A stretch of 64,000 nt of DNA from Alphaproteobacteria bacterium (GCA_020632955.1 JACKEO010000006.1:1-64000), one strand, 5' to 3'. Numbered from the stretch's first letter, positions 1 through 8,599 are shown. The notes: generated by a model from the sequence alone, not told the origin. Made by a program: numbers and translations.

Positions 1-543
1 ACCCTGGCCGACAACAGCCAGATGTGGGTCTACTTCAACGTCACCGAGGCGGAGTACCTCGACTACAAGCGCCGGATGGACCACCACGACGCCTTCGCCG
101 TGCAGCTGCGGCTCGCGAACGGCGAGGTCTTCGAGCAGACGGGCACGGTGCAGACCATCGAGGCCGACTTCAACAACGAGACCGGCAACATCGCCTTCCG
201 CGCCACCTTCCCGAACCCCGACGGCCTGCTGCGCCACGGCGAGACGGGGAACGTGGTGGTGACCACCCCCCTCGAGCAGGTGCTGCTCATCCCGCAGAAG
301 GCCACCTTCGACGTGCTCGACAAGAAGTTCGTCTTCGTGGTCGACGAGGAGGGCGTGGCCCACCTGCGCGAGATCACGGTCGCCGAGGAGCTGCCCCACC
401 TCTACGTGGTGGGCGAGGGCCTCACCGAGGACGACCGCGTGCTCGTGGAGGGCCTGCGCAAGGTGCGCGACGGGCACGAGGTGGCCACGCGCTTCGAGGC
501 GCCCGAGGAGGTCTTCGCCAAGCTCGACGTGCACGCCGAATGA
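1..543 (+). CDS. RND-type efflux periplasmic adaptor, C-terminal part (5' truncated)
   Basis: The gene enters the window already open in frame 1 and ends at a TGA at 541-543, leaving about 180 residues. They read as the beta-barrel and membrane-proximal domains of a membrane fusion protein (MexA/AcrA family): a barrel segment beginning MWVYFNVTEAEY, the motif around GETGNVVV, then LLIPQKATFDV and a last strand-rich domain. Such proteins join an inner-membrane RND pump to an outer-membrane channel. The partner pump genes are not visible, because the next gene lies on the other strand. The true start, lipobox and hairpin lie upstream, so the substrate class cannot be judged. Confidence 0.8.
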   Translation, partial: TLADNSQMWVYFNVTEAEYLDYKRRMDHHDAFAVQLRLANGEVFEQTGTVQTIEADFNNETGNIAFRATFPNPDGLLRHGETGNVVVTTPLEQVLLIPQKATFDVLDKKFVFVVDEEGVAHLREITVAEELPHLYVVGEGLTEDDRVLVEGLRKVRDGHEVATRFEAPEEVFAKLDVHAE

Positions 544-559
544 GGAGGCGCGGGCGCCC

Positions 560-1336
560 TCAGGCCAGCTGGGGCGTCCACGTCACCGGGAAGTCGTCGG
601 TGAGCGTGAAGGCGCCCACGCGGTCCTGGCCAGCCACCCGCATGGCCTGGCCGCTCTCGGCCATGGCGGGGCTCACGTCAGGTCGCAGGTAGCGCACGAC
701 GAAGGCGATGCGGCGGTGGGCGCTGCGGTTGCCCCCGCTGAAGTGCGGCATCAGGGCGTGGTGCAGCGAGGCCCGGCCCGGCGCCATCACGCTCTGCACC
801 ACCCGGTCGGGCGTGACCACGGCGCGGGCCGTGTCCGACAGCGTGAGGTGGTGGCGGTCGCGCGGGCGGTCGGGGATCTCGAGGCGGTGCCCGCCGCGCA
901 GGAAGCGCAGGCCGCCGTTGTCGGCGGTGGCCCCCTCCACGCCCAGGCCGAGCCAGGCCGTGAGGAAGCCGTCCTCGGTGCCGTCGCGCTCGGCGGTGTC
1001 GAGGTGCCAGGCCACGGTGCGTCCCACGCCGGGCTCCTTCACGAAGACGTCGGCATTGCGCACGAGCACGTCGGGGCCGAGCAGGGCGCGCACCGCCGCG
1101 AGCAGGCGAGGGTGGGTGGCGAGCTCGTGGAAGAGCGACCGGAAGGGGTGGTCGGGCGTCTCCCAGGGGAAGTGGTGCCGTCGGGACCAGCTCCCGCCAT
1201 GACGGGCGCGCGCCTCGGCTTCCAGCGCCTCGAAGCGGGCGCGCACGTCGGCCACCTCGTCGGCGTCGAGCACCGGCACGCCCGCCACGAAGCCGTCGCG
1301 GGCGTAGGCCTCGGGGTCAGGCAGGGGGGCCGTCAT
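560..1336 (-). CDS. Phytanoyl-CoA dioxygenase (PhyH) family Fe(II)/2-oxoglutarate oxygenase
   Basis: A 258-residue protein with the PhyH layout. The iron-binding H-x-D is WHLD (His111, Asp113). The distal histidine is in the MPHFSGGN segment (about His198), followed by an arginine (about 208) suited to bind 2-oxoglutarate. The start ATG overlaps the stop of the HPPD gene (ATGA, 1333-1336), so it is the last gene of a three-gene tyrosine-catabolism operon. The family hydroxylates small molecules or acyl-CoAs; the substrate here is unknown. A role in modifying an aromatic or tocopherol-like product is only a guess from position. Confidence 0.8.
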   Translation of the reverse strand: MTAPLPDPEAYARDGFVAGVPVLDADEVADVRARFEALEAEARARHGGSWSRRHHFPWETPDHPFRSLFHELATHPRLLAAVRALLGPDVLVRNADVFVKEPGVGRTVAWHLDTAERDGTEDGFLTAWLGLGVEGATADNGGLRFLRGGHRLEIPDRPRDRHHLTLSDTARAVVTPDRVVQSVMAPGRASLHHALMPHFSGGNRSAHRRIAFVVRYLRPDVSPAMAESGQAMRVAGQDRVGAFTLTDDFPVTWTPQLA

Positions 1337-2370
1337 CCGGCCTGCAGCACGCCGCGCCGCTCCTGGTCGCGTTCGATCGAGCGGAAGAGGGCGCCGAAGT
1401 TGCCCTCGCCGAAGCTGGCGTGGTTCCGGCGCTGGATCATCTCGAAGAAGATGGGACCGATGAGGTTCTTCGTGAAGATCTGGAGCAGGTAGCCCTCGTC
1501 GTCGCCGTCCACGAGCACCTGGTGGGCGCGGATGCGGCCGAGGTCCTCGCGCACCCCGTGCACCCGCTCCGACAGGTGGGTGTAGTAGTCCTCGTCGATG
1601 TCGAGCGTCTCCACCGCGCCGTCCAGGCGGTCGAGGGAGTCGAGCAGGTCGTCGGTGAGGAAGGCCAGGTGCTGGATGCCGGGCCCGCCGTACTCGCGGA
1701 GGTACTCCTCGATCTGCGAGGTGGACTCGTCGCCCTCGTTGATCGGGATGCAGAACGACCCGTCGGGAGACCGCAGGGCATGGCTGGTGAGCCCGGTCTG
1801 CTGGCCGCGGATGTCGAAGGTGCGCACGGGGGTGAAGCCGAAGACCCGCTGGTAGAAGTCCACCCAGGCCTGGAGGCCGCCCTTGGGCACGTTGTGGGTG
1901 AGGTGGTCGATGGCCACGAAGCCCTTCGACGGCACCAGGTCGGGCGCATCCACCTTCGGGAACCAGTGGTCGAGCAGGGGCTGGTCCCAGCGGTCGACGA
2001 AGTAGATGAGGCTGTCGCCGATGCCGTGGATCGCGGGCACGTCGAGCGTGGCGCCCGGGCCCTCGTAGCGACGGGCGCCACGCCGCACGGCCGTCTCCGC
2101 CGCCTTCCGCATGTCGTGCACCAGGAAGCCCATCGCCGAGATGCTCGGGCCGTGGGCCTGCTGGAAGGACTCCGCGAAGCCGCCGGGCTGCCGGTTGAGC
2201 AGGAAGTGGATGTCGTGCTGCTGGTAGTGGTCCACCGCCTGGTCGCGGTGACGTCGGGCGCGGCTGAAGCCGAAGGCGCGCAGCAGCCGGCGCAGGGCGT
2301 CGGGATCCGGTCCCGTGAGCTCGACGAAGGCCAGGCCGCGCAGGCCGCAGGGGTTCGGGCTGGGGATCAT
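1333..2370 (-). CDS. hppD: 4-hydroxyphenylpyruvate dioxygenase
   Basis: Converts 4-hydroxyphenylpyruvate to homogentisate in tyrosine degradation. The 345-residue protein has the family length and all three iron ligands: His156 (IDHLTHNV), His234 (GIQHLAF) and Glu310 (IFFEMIQR). The C-terminal GEGNFGALFRSIE segment is the family hallmark. The ATG at 2370 overlaps the homogentisate dioxygenase stop (ATGA, 2367-2370), and its own stop overlaps the next start, so the three genes are translationally coupled. The open frame continues upstream to about 3660, but that part is antisense-type shadow of the dioxygenase gene. Confidence 0.96.
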   Translation of the reverse strand: MIPSPNPCGLRGLAFVELTGPDPDALRRLLRAFGFSRARRHRDQAVDHYQQHDIHFLLNRQPGGFAESFQQAHGPSISAMGFLVHDMRKAAETAVRRGARRYEGPGATLDVPAIHGIGDSLIYFVDRWDQPLLDHWFPKVDAPDLVPSKGFVAIDHLTHNVPKGGLQAWVDFYQRVFGFTPVRTFDIRGQQTGLTSHALRSPDGSFCIPINEGDESTSQIEEYLREYGGPGIQHLAFLTDDLLDSLDRLDGAVETLDIDEDYYTHLSERVHGVREDLGRIRAHQVLVDGDDEGYLLQIFTKNLIGPIFFEMIQRRNHASFGEGNFGALFRSIERDQERRGVLQAG

Positions 2371-3476
2371 GACCGCGCCTCCGGGGCGGTCCACGACCGC
2401 CAGTAGTGGGGGGACGCCACTGCGCGGGCGGCGTCGGTGAGATCGAGGGGACGGCGGGTGTCGATCATCACGGCCCGTTCGTCGGTCCGCGTCTTGTCGG
2501 CGGCCGCCTGCACGGCGCCCGGCTGGGGCCCGTGGTGCAGGCCCTGCGGGTGGAAGGTGAGCATCCCGGCGTCGATGCCCTCCCGGCTGAAGAAGCTGCC
2601 GTCGTGGTAGAAGAGGACCTCGTCGTAGTCGATGTTCGCGTGGAAGAAGGGCACCTTCAGGGCGCCCGGGTCCCCGGTCTCCAGCGGCCGCGGCAGGAAG
2701 GAGCACACCACCACGTCGCGGGCCACCCAGGTGACGTGGGCCGTGGGCGGCAGGTGGTAGCGCTCGCTCGCCACGGGGCGGATGTCGTCGAGGTGCAGGC
2801 GCCACACGGTGAGCTCGCCGCGCCAGCCCACCGTGGTGATCGGGTGGTGGGGGTAGGTGACCGTGGTCACGCGGCCCCGGCGGAGCACCTGCAGCCGCCA
2901 GGGACGGTCGGCGTCGGGCAGCGGGGCGGGCTCGGGCACGTCGAGGGCGGCGGGGTCGAAGAGGGCGTGCTGGCCGAGGATGCCGCGCTCGGGCACCGTG
3001 ACCTCCCCCGCGGTGGCGATCACCAGGAAGGCGGCGGGCTCGACGGGGTGCACCCGGTAGACCGTGCCGCGCGGGATCACGAGGTAGTGGCCGCGCCGGA
3101 AGGTGATCACGCCGAAGTCGGTCTCGAGGTGGCCCGCGCCCTCGTGCACGAAGAGGATCTCGTCGGCGTCGGCGTTGCGGAAGCAGGCGGTCATCGGACG
3201 CGCGAGGCGCGCGAAGCCCACGCGCACGTCCTCGTTCACCAGCAGGTCGGTGCGGGCCGCCAGCCAGTCGTCGCCGGCGTCGGCGGGCAGGCGGGCCGTG
3301 TCGAGGGCCTCGGGCCGCAGGTCGCCCTCGATGGACGTCCAGTCCACGGGCGGACGGGCCCGGTACAGGTGGGTGGCGCGACCGGAGAAGCCCTCCCGGG
3401 CGTACTCCTCCTCCACCGTGCCGGCGGGCAGGTCCACGTGGGCCTGCCGGGTGACGCTGCCGCGGGTCCAGTACAC
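2367..3476 (-). CDS. hmgA: Homogentisate 1,2-dioxygenase
   Basis: Opens the ring of homogentisate to maleylacetoacetate, the step after HPPD. The cupin-type C-terminal half carries the iron ligands: His in VPFFHANIDYDE (about 279), Glu in the same segment (about 286) and His in GLHHGPQP (about 315). I chose a GTG start at 3476 because GGAGG lies 5 bases before it and the protein then begins VYWTRGSV, matching where the family starts. The upstream ATG at 3539 would add 21 non-conserved residues and consume the divergent promoter. At about 369 residues it is shorter than the 430-residue canonical enzyme, as in a compact bacterial subgroup. Confidence 0.92.
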   Translation of the reverse strand: MYWTRGSVTRQAHVDLPAGTVEEEYAREGFSGRATHLYRARPPVDWTSIEGDLRPEALDTARLPADAGDDWLAARTDLLVNEDVRVGFARLARPMTACFRNADADEILFVHEGAGHLETDFGVITFRRGHYLVIPRGTVYRVHPVEPAAFLVIATAGEVTVPERGILGQHALFDPAALDVPEPAPLPDADRPWRLQVLRRGRVTTVTYPHHPITTVGWRGELTVWRLHLDDIRPVASERYHLPPTAHVTWVARDVVVCSFLPRPLETGDPGALKVPFFHANIDYDEVLFYHDGSFFSREGIDAGMLTFHPQGLHHGPQPGAVQAAADKTRTDERAVMIDTRRPLDLTDAARAVASPHYWRSWTAPEARS

Positions 3477-3574
3477 GATGCCCTCCGCCTGCGCGGGACG
3501 AGGGGAGCGTAGCGGCGGCACGCCATCGCAGGAAAGCATAGACTTCCGCTGGACTCCATCGAAGGAGTGGATGG
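3477..3574. promoter_or_regulatory. Divergent promoter/operator region between hmgA operon and LysR gene
   Basis: These 98 bases separate the hmgA start (3476, minus) from the LysR-type gene (3575, plus). Two overlapping inverted repeats lie at the regulator end: ACTCC-N6-GGAGT (3553-3568) and TCCATC-N9-GATGGA (3555-3575). They overlap the regulator's ribosome binding site (GGAG at 3564-3567), which would suit autoregulation. LysR proteins usually control the divergent neighbour, so this is the likely operator. No convincing -35/-10 pair was identified. Confidence 0.45.
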
Positions 3575-4465
3575 ATGCAGGTCTCCCTCGATGCGCTCGA
3601 GACCCTGGACGCGGTGGTGCGGGAGGGCAGCTTCGCCGGGGCCGCGCAGGCCCTGCACAAGGCCCAGTCGGCCGTGAGCTACGCGGTGCGCCAGCTCGAG
3701 GAGCGCCTGGGGGTCGTGCTCTTCGACCGCAGCGGCCACCGGGCCGTGCTCACCCCCGCCGGGGCCGCGGTGCTCGACGAGGGCCGCTTCCTGCTGTCGC
3801 GTGCCCGCCGCCTGGAGTGGCTGGCGGGTCGCTTCGCGGGGGGCTGGGAGCCGCGCCTGGAGGTGGTGATCGACGGGGTGCTGCCGATCGCCCCGATCGT
3901 GGAGGCCCTGCGGACGCTGGGCACCGACGAGGTGCCCACGCACATCCAGGTGCGCCAGGAGTTCCTGGGCGGGGTGCAGCGTCGCTTCGAGCTCGACGGC
4001 GCCGACCTGATGCTGGTGAAGGACTACCGCCCGGCGGCCTGGCTCGTGGCCGACGCCCTGCCGGAGCACGAGCTGGTGCTGGTGGCCGCAGCCGACCACC
4101 CCGTGCACGCCACCGACGAGCCCCACGACCTGCTGTCGCTGCAGCGCTTCCTCGAGCTGTCGGTGCACGACTCCAGCGACGAGACCCTCGGCGTCGACAC
4201 CCACGACGTCGGCGGCGCGCGGGTCTTCTACCTGGCCGACTTCCACGGCAAGCGCGAGGCGCTGCGGCTGGGCCTGGGCTTCGGGTGGATGCCGGCCCCG
4301 CTCGTCGCCGACGACCTGGCGACCGGTCGTCTGCTCGAGGTGCGGTCGCGGGCCGGGTCACGCCGCCGCTTCCAGCCCTTCCTGGTGCACCGGGTCGACC
4401 GGCCCCTGGGGCGGGCGGGCACCGCGCTGCGGGAGGGCATCCTCGACGCCTGGCCGCGTGGCTAG
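3575..4465 (+). CDS. LysR-family transcriptional regulator, probable regulator of tyrosine catabolism
   Basis: 296 residues. The N-terminal winged helix (about 1-60) has the family pattern LETLDAVVREGSFAGAAQALHKAQSAVS..., followed by a substrate-binding domain (about 90-296). The ATG at 3575 has AAGGAG 7 bases upstream. It is transcribed divergently from hmgA-hppD-phyH, so it probably senses an aromatic intermediate and controls that operon; this is inferred from arrangement only. Its TAG stop lies inside the palindrome CTAG that is also the stop of the convergent amine oxidase gene. Confidence 0.9.
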   Translation: MQVSLDALETLDAVVREGSFAGAAQALHKAQSAVSYAVRQLEERLGVVLFDRSGHRAVLTPAGAAVLDEGRFLLSRARRLEWLAGRFAGGWEPRLEVVIDGVLPIAPIVEALRTLGTDEVPTHIQVRQEFLGGVQRRFELDGADLMLVKDYRPAAWLVADALPEHELVLVAAADHPVHATDEPHDLLSLQRFLELSVHDSSDETLGVDTHDVGGARVFYLADFHGKREALRLGLGFGWMPAPLVADDLATGRLLEVRSRAGSRRRFQPFLVHRVDRPLGRAGTALREGILDAWPRG

Positions 4466-5913
4466 CTGTCCAGGGCGGCGTGCACCTCGGCGGCCACGCG
4501 CTCGCCGGCACGCACCGCGCCCTCCATGTAGCCGCACCACGCGTGGGCGGTCTCGGTGCCGGCCCAGTGCACGCGATCCACAGGCGTGCGCAGGGTGTGG
4601 CCCGCTCGCGACAGCAGGCCGGGCGGCAGCGGGGTGATGCAGCCGGTGCTCCAGGGGTCGATCCCCCAGTCCTTCTCCACCACCTCGAGGGGATGGGCGG
4701 CGTCGGGTCCGAAGTAGCGCACCAGCTCCTCGGCCACGGCCTGGGGCCGGGTGCGGGCGTCGCCCAGGTGGGGCGCCTCGGTCACCGACAGGAAGCAGGT
4801 GAGCACGCCCAGCGAGCCGTCGGTGGGGGAGGTGTCGAACACGAGCTGCAAGGGCGCGGCGTCGGACTGCATCGCGCCCGACAGGCCGCGGTCGCGCCAG
4901 AAGGGCCGTGGGTAGAGCACCGAGGTCTTGATCAGCGGGAGGCGGGTGAGCCGGGCCCAGCCTCCGGCCAGATCGAGGCGGGCGGCCGGGAGCTCGGGCG
5001 TGAAGGCGATGCGCATCGTGTCGCCGGGCATCATCGCCACCACCACGCGTCGGCAGCGGAGCACGCCCCCGTCGGTGTGCACCCGCACCGGCTCCCCGGG
5101 CGGCTGCTCCACGTGACGCACCGGGTGCGCGAGGCGCACGACGTCGCCCAGCAGCGCGGCCAGGCCCAGCGACACCTGCTGCGACCCGCCCTCGAAGCGC
5201 AGGTCCTGGGCGCCGCCGTCGTTGAGGATCACGGGCAGCACGCCGCCCGCGGCGCCCACGTAGTGGAGCACCCACAGCAGCGACATGTGCTCGGGATGCC
5301 CGGCGAACACCGCGCGGGTGATCAGCTTGAAGACCGCGTGCGTGAACGGCGTGGCGCCGCGCCCCACCAGCCAGTCGTGCACCGTGAGGGCGTCGAGACG
5401 CGCGGCGTCGGCGGCCTCCCAGGACGCTCCCTGCGGCAGGCTCCCCGCGAGCCGGTCCAGGCGCCACAGCGCCCGCAGCGCGTCGAGCGACTCCGACCAC
5501 GACACGTCGGGGATCATGCCGCGCGTCACCTTGCCGAGCAGGTCGTAGGTGGTGTCGCCCGCGTACCAGGAGGGGACGGTGACGAGGCCCAGCTCGACGG
5601 CGAGCGCCGCCATGCGGTCCTGTCCGGGACCGATCCAGGCGCCGCCGCCGTCCACCGGGTGACCGTGCGAGGTGGGCACGCTGAGGGTGCGCCCGCCCAC
5701 GCGGTCGCGCGCCTCGAGCACCAGGCTGGTGTGCCCGCGGCGTCCCAGCTCCCGCGCGGCCGTCAGGCCCGACAGCCCGCCCCCGATCACCACCACGTCG
5801 GCGTCGAGGGGGGCCTCCGTGCCGCGAGGGTCCGCCGCGCGGGCGGGCAGCAGGCCGCTGGCCGCCACGGCACCCGCGCCTCGCAGGAAGTCCGCGCGCG
5901 TCAGGCCGCTCAC
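4462..5913 (-). CDS. FAD-dependent amine oxidase / flavin monoamine oxidase family protein
   Basis: A 483-residue protein. A hydrophobic N-terminal stretch (about 10-28) may be a signal. The FAD-binding VVVIGGGLSGL (40-50) is followed by LEARDRVGGRT, the monoamine oxidase signature. The C-terminal FAD segment near WAGTETAHAWCGYMEGA is also conserved. The GTG start overlaps the TGA stop of the cytochrome gene (GTGA, 5910-5913), so electrons from amine oxidation may pass to that cytochrome. The leader has a single arginine rather than a twin-arginine pair. The natural amine is not predictable. Its stop is shared with the convergent LysR gene in CTAG. Confidence 0.87.
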   Translation of the reverse strand: MSGLTRADFLRGAGAVAASGLLPARAADPRGTEAPLDADVVVIGGGLSGLTAARELGRRGHTSLVLEARDRVGGRTLSVPTSHGHPVDGGGAWIGPGQDRMAALAVELGLVTVPSWYAGDTTYDLLGKVTRGMIPDVSWSESLDALRALWRLDRLAGSLPQGASWEAADAARLDALTVHDWLVGRGATPFTHAVFKLITRAVFAGHPEHMSLLWVLHYVGAAGGVLPVILNDGGAQDLRFEGGSQQVSLGLAALLGDVVRLAHPVRHVEQPPGEPVRVHTDGGVLRCRRVVVAMMPGDTMRIAFTPELPAARLDLAGGWARLTRLPLIKTSVLYPRPFWRDRGLSGAMQSDAAPLQLVFDTSPTDGSLGVLTCFLSVTEAPHLGDARTRPQAVAEELVRYFGPDAAHPLEVVEKDWGIDPWSTGCITPLPPGLLSRAGHTLRTPVDRVHWAGTETAHAWCGYMEGAVRAGERVAAEVHAALDS

Positions 5914-6563
5914 GGGGTCACCGGAGGCGGGGCGCAGCGCCCGGCGGCGAGGTCGTCCGCCAGCGCCTCCAGGCCGCCCTCCGGCAGGGCGGCGAGCGCG
6001 TCCACCATCGTGGCCACGAGGGGCGCGAAGCCCGGGCGCACCGCGCGGGTGCCGGCCACGAAGTCCTGCGCGCGCCGCACCAGGTAGGGGGCGTGCTGGC
6101 CGCAGAGCTGCGGGAGCCCGGGCAGTCCGGCCTCGCCGTGGCAGGCCACGCAGCCCGCGGCGTGGGGGGAGGAGGCGCCCGAGGTCTCCGCCTGCGTGGG
6201 GAGGCGCGCGAGGAAGGCCGCCACGTCGGCGATCTCCTGGGGCGACAGCGACCGCGCGAAGGCCTCCATCACCGGCAGGCGCAGGCGGCCGTCCCGCAGG
6301 CGCGTGAGCTTGTCGACCAGCACCTCGGCGGGCTGGCCCGCCAGCCGCGGCACGCTGCCGTCGGCACGCCCGCTCGCGTCGACGAGGTGGCACGACGCGC
6401 ACGACGCGAACACGGCGCGTCCGCGGGCCACGGCGTCGGGCTCGCCGGGTGCGGCGCGCGCGGTCCAGGGGTCACGAGGCGGGTGGGGTCGCGAGGCGGC
6501 GTCGTCCGTGGAGGCGCAGGCGAGGAGCCAGGCGACGAACACGGCGTGCAGGGCAGGGGACAT
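5910..6563 (-). CDS. Dihaem c-type cytochrome (c4-like), probable lipoprotein
   Basis: 217 residues with two haem-binding motifs, CASCH (55-59) and CVACH (138-142), each in a cytochrome c domain, the layout of cytochrome c4. The N-terminus is hydrophobic and has a lipobox-like LLAC with Cys16, so it is probably anchored in the periplasm. Methionines after each haem (PVMEAF and ATMVDAL) may be axial ligands. It is the first gene of a two-gene unit with the amine oxidase, which it may serve as electron acceptor. Confidence 0.85.
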   Translation of the reverse strand: MSPALHAVFVAWLLACASTDDAASRPHPPRDPWTARAAPGEPDAVARGRAVFASCASCHLVDASGRADGSVPRLAGQPAEVLVDKLTRLRDGRLRLPVMEAFARSLSPQEIADVAAFLARLPTQAETSGASSPHAAGCVACHGEAGLPGLPQLCGQHAPYLVRRAQDFVAGTRAVRPGFAPLVATMVDALAALPEGGLEALADDLAAGRCAPPPVTP

Positions 6564-6860
6564 CCGAGGGACCCGGGGTCGGCAGGGGAGTCTACCGCCC
6601 CGCGCGGCGGCGGGGCTCACGGCCGCCGCCGCCGGCAGGGCGCGCAACCTCGGGGAGACGGCGGGAGGGGCGTACCGAAGCGCACGCGAAAGACTCGAGG
6701 TGGACGAGAGAAAGGGACAAACGCACGGAATCGGTGGGTCGGAGCGTACCGAAAGGTCCGTCGCATGAGCGCGCCCCACGGGGATCCCACCGGCCGCCGC
6801 CGCCCCCCTCGCGCCCGCGCGGGCCGTGCTAGCGTCGTGGCCACCACCGAGGGGAAGTCC
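6564..6860. other. Intergenic region with a direct repeat and -10-like element
   Basis: No gene was found in these 297 bases, which separate divergent genes. The ten-base sequence GCGTACCGAA occurs twice in direct orientation (6670-6679 and 6744-6753). A GCTAGCGT element at 6828-6835, about 26 bases before the next ATG, resembles the -10 element seen before several other genes here. The repeat pair could bind a regulator; this is inference only. Confidence 0.35.
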
Positions 6861-7724
6861 ATGTCCGCCACCCAGATCCGCGACGCCGTGCGCGCCGCCC
6901 TCGCCGAGGGCCTCGACACGCAGGGCGTCCTCGCCGCCGCCCGCACCCTCGACCCCGAGCTGGGCCTCGAGGAGGTCCTGCGTCTCGCCGACGAGCTCGC
7001 CGACACCGGCGCGGTCGCGCGGCGGCTGGCACCTCCCACCGATGCACTGGGTCGCCGGGATCTGCTCCGCGGCATCCTCGCGGGCAGCGCGGCGGCCGCG
7101 GGCGTGGCGGTGGCCGTGAGCGTGCCTCGGATGGCGGCGGCGGCGGAGCCCGTGTGCGCCCCCGAGGTCGACTTCCGGGTGCGGGAGCGCCAGATCAAGG
7201 TGGCCGCGCTGAAGAAGGTCAAGGCCCCCACCGAGCAGCGCATCAAGGCCGAGGCCACCAGCGAGGAGGACGCCAAGGCCCTGCGTCCGAAGCTCCAGGA
7301 GGAGCGTCGCAAGGAGATGGAGGCGGCGCACGACAAGTACGTCGACGAGCGCGCCCACAAGGGCGGGGCCCGCTACCGCACCACCGGGCCCGCGCCCCTC
7401 TGGATCCTGCCCGAGGTGGGCGACGAGGTGCTCCTCGAGGTGGAGCAGTCCAGCATCCGCGCCGACGTGGAGGGCAGCTGCACCGTGGTGATGGACCTGC
7501 GGGTCGACACCCTCGACGGAGGCAGCCTCAAGGAGGCCGTGGCGCGGGTGGAGCGCCTCGGCGCCGATCGCGGCAAGGCCCCGCTGCTCACCGTGAGCTG
7601 GGGCGAGACGGGGCAGGAGGCCTTCGAGGGCTACCTCGACAGCACCGCCACGGCCTACGACGCCTTCCTCCCCGACGCGACGCCGGTGCGCGCCGTGATC
7701 CGGGCCACCTTCCTGATCGCCTGA
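6861..7724 (+). CDS. Predicted Tat-exported protein with contractile-injection-system tube-like domain
   Basis: 287 residues in three parts. Residues 1-60 are a helical, acidic region. At 64-90 a twin-arginine motif (GRRDLLRG) and a long alanine-rich hydrophobic stretch look like a Tat signal placed unusually far in. Residues 104-168 are highly charged and probably coiled coil. From about 180 to the end the sequence follows the CIS-tube (PF19266-like) pattern: a MDLRVDTLDG strand, PLLTVSWG, FEGYLDST, and FLPDATPVRAVIRATF, close to the FLPDGTPVRA signature of tube-adaptor proteins. No other injection-system genes are nearby. Family assignment is from pattern recognition. The ATG follows GAGGGGAAG. 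Confidence 0.6.
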   Translation: MSATQIRDAVRAALAEGLDTQGVLAAARTLDPELGLEEVLRLADELADTGAVARRLAPPTDALGRRDLLRGILAGSAAAAGVAVAVSVPRMAAAAEPVCAPEVDFRVRERQIKVAALKKVKAPTEQRIKAEATSEEDAKALRPKLQEERRKEMEAAHDKYVDERAHKGGARYRTTGPAPLWILPEVGDEVLLEVEQSSIRADVEGSCTVVMDLRVDTLDGGSLKEAVARVERLGADRGKAPLLTVSWGETGQEAFEGYLDSTATAYDAFLPDATPVRAVIRATFLIA

Positions 7725-7735
7725 TCGAAGGGCGC

Positions 7736-8599
7736 GTGGGCGTCTTCCACCTGGTCGTCGACCGCACGCCGCCCCCGGTGCGCAAGCTGCTGGCTGCGGC
7801 CTGCGCGGCCCGTGGCGTGCCCTTCCAGGAGGTGCTCGCCACGGGGCTCGACCCCACGTCGCCGCCGCTGCAGCCCGGCTCGATGCTCTTCTGTCCCGCG
7901 GGGTCGGTGGCCGCCGGCCTCGCCGAGCGGCAGCTCTTCCAACCCGGCGTGGCCACGCTGCACGCCGACGAGCTCCGGGGACCCTTCCAGGGCGTCGTCG
8001 ATCCCGGTCCGCTCTTCGTGCGGATGGGGCTGCCGATGCCGCGCGCCGTGCGCCCGAACCGCAGCGATCGCGAGGCCCTGGCGCGCTGGGTGGAGCACGT
8101 GGGCGGCTTCCCGGTGGTGCTCAAGGTGGACGGCGGCGAGGGCGGCGTGGGCGTGATGCGCTTCGCGGAGCTGGCCTCGCTGCACCCCGTGGTGGAGGCG
8201 CTGCACGCCCGCGGCCTGCCCCTGCGCCTCATCGCCTACGTGCCCGACGCGATGCACTGGCGCCTGATCGTGGTGGGGGACCGCGTGGTGGCTGCCTACC
8301 GCAACCCGGTGCGCGAGGGCGACTTCCGCAGCGCCCCGAGCACGGATCCCGCGGACCACGGACTGGTGGCCTCCGACGCGCTGCAGCGCATCGCCCTGGG
8401 CGCCGCCCAGGTGCTCGCCGCCGAGCTGGCCGGGGTGGACGTGCTGGTGCACCCGAGCGGGCGCGCCTACCTCCTGGAGGCGAACTTCCCCTGCTACTTC
8501 CCCACGGCCCAGGAGCTGCCGGGCACCCCCGACGTGGCGGGGGCGCTGGTGGACTGGCTGGTGGCAAAGGCGGCCCGCCTCGAGGCGCGCTTCAGCTGA
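7736..8599 (+). CDS. ATP-grasp family protein (RimK-like)
   Basis: About 287 residues. The segment VVLKVDGGEGGVGVMRF (around residue 130) matches the ATP-grasp B-domain lysine and glycine-rich loop. The C-terminal GVDVLVHPSGRAYLLEANFP supplies the acidic and asparagine metal-binding residues. Enzymes of this class ligate a carboxylate to an amine using ATP, as RimK or peptide-modifying ligases do; the substrate is unknown. The GTG at 7736 was chosen because only 11 bases separate it from the previous stop and GAAGGG lies just upstream. The gene is probably cotranscribed with the tube-like gene, so a modifying role on that product is possible but unproven. Confidence 0.7.
   Translation: MGVFHLVVDRTPPPVRKLLAAACAARGVPFQEVLATGLDPTSPPLQPGSMLFCPAGSVAAGLAERQLFQPGVATLHADELRGPFQGVVDPGPLFVRMGLPMPRAVRPNRSDREALARWVEHVGGFPVVLKVDGGEGGVGVMRFAELASLHPVVEALHARGLPLRLIAYVPDAMHWRLIVVGDRVVAAYRNPVREGDFRSAPSTDPADHGLVASDALQRIALGAAQVLAAELAGVDVLVHPSGRAYLLEANFPCYFPTAQELPGTPDVAGALVDWLVAKAARLEARFS

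Noticed and set aside
1333..3660. A 775-residue version of HPPD
   Set aside because: The first ~430 residues are shadow of hmgA; HPPD proper starts at the ATG at 2370, which overlaps the hmgA stop.
4462..6402. Amine oxidase with 160 more N-terminal residues
   Set aside because: That part is Arg-rich shadow of the cytochrome gene; GTG 5913 overlaps the cytochrome stop and gives a normal FAD-binding start.
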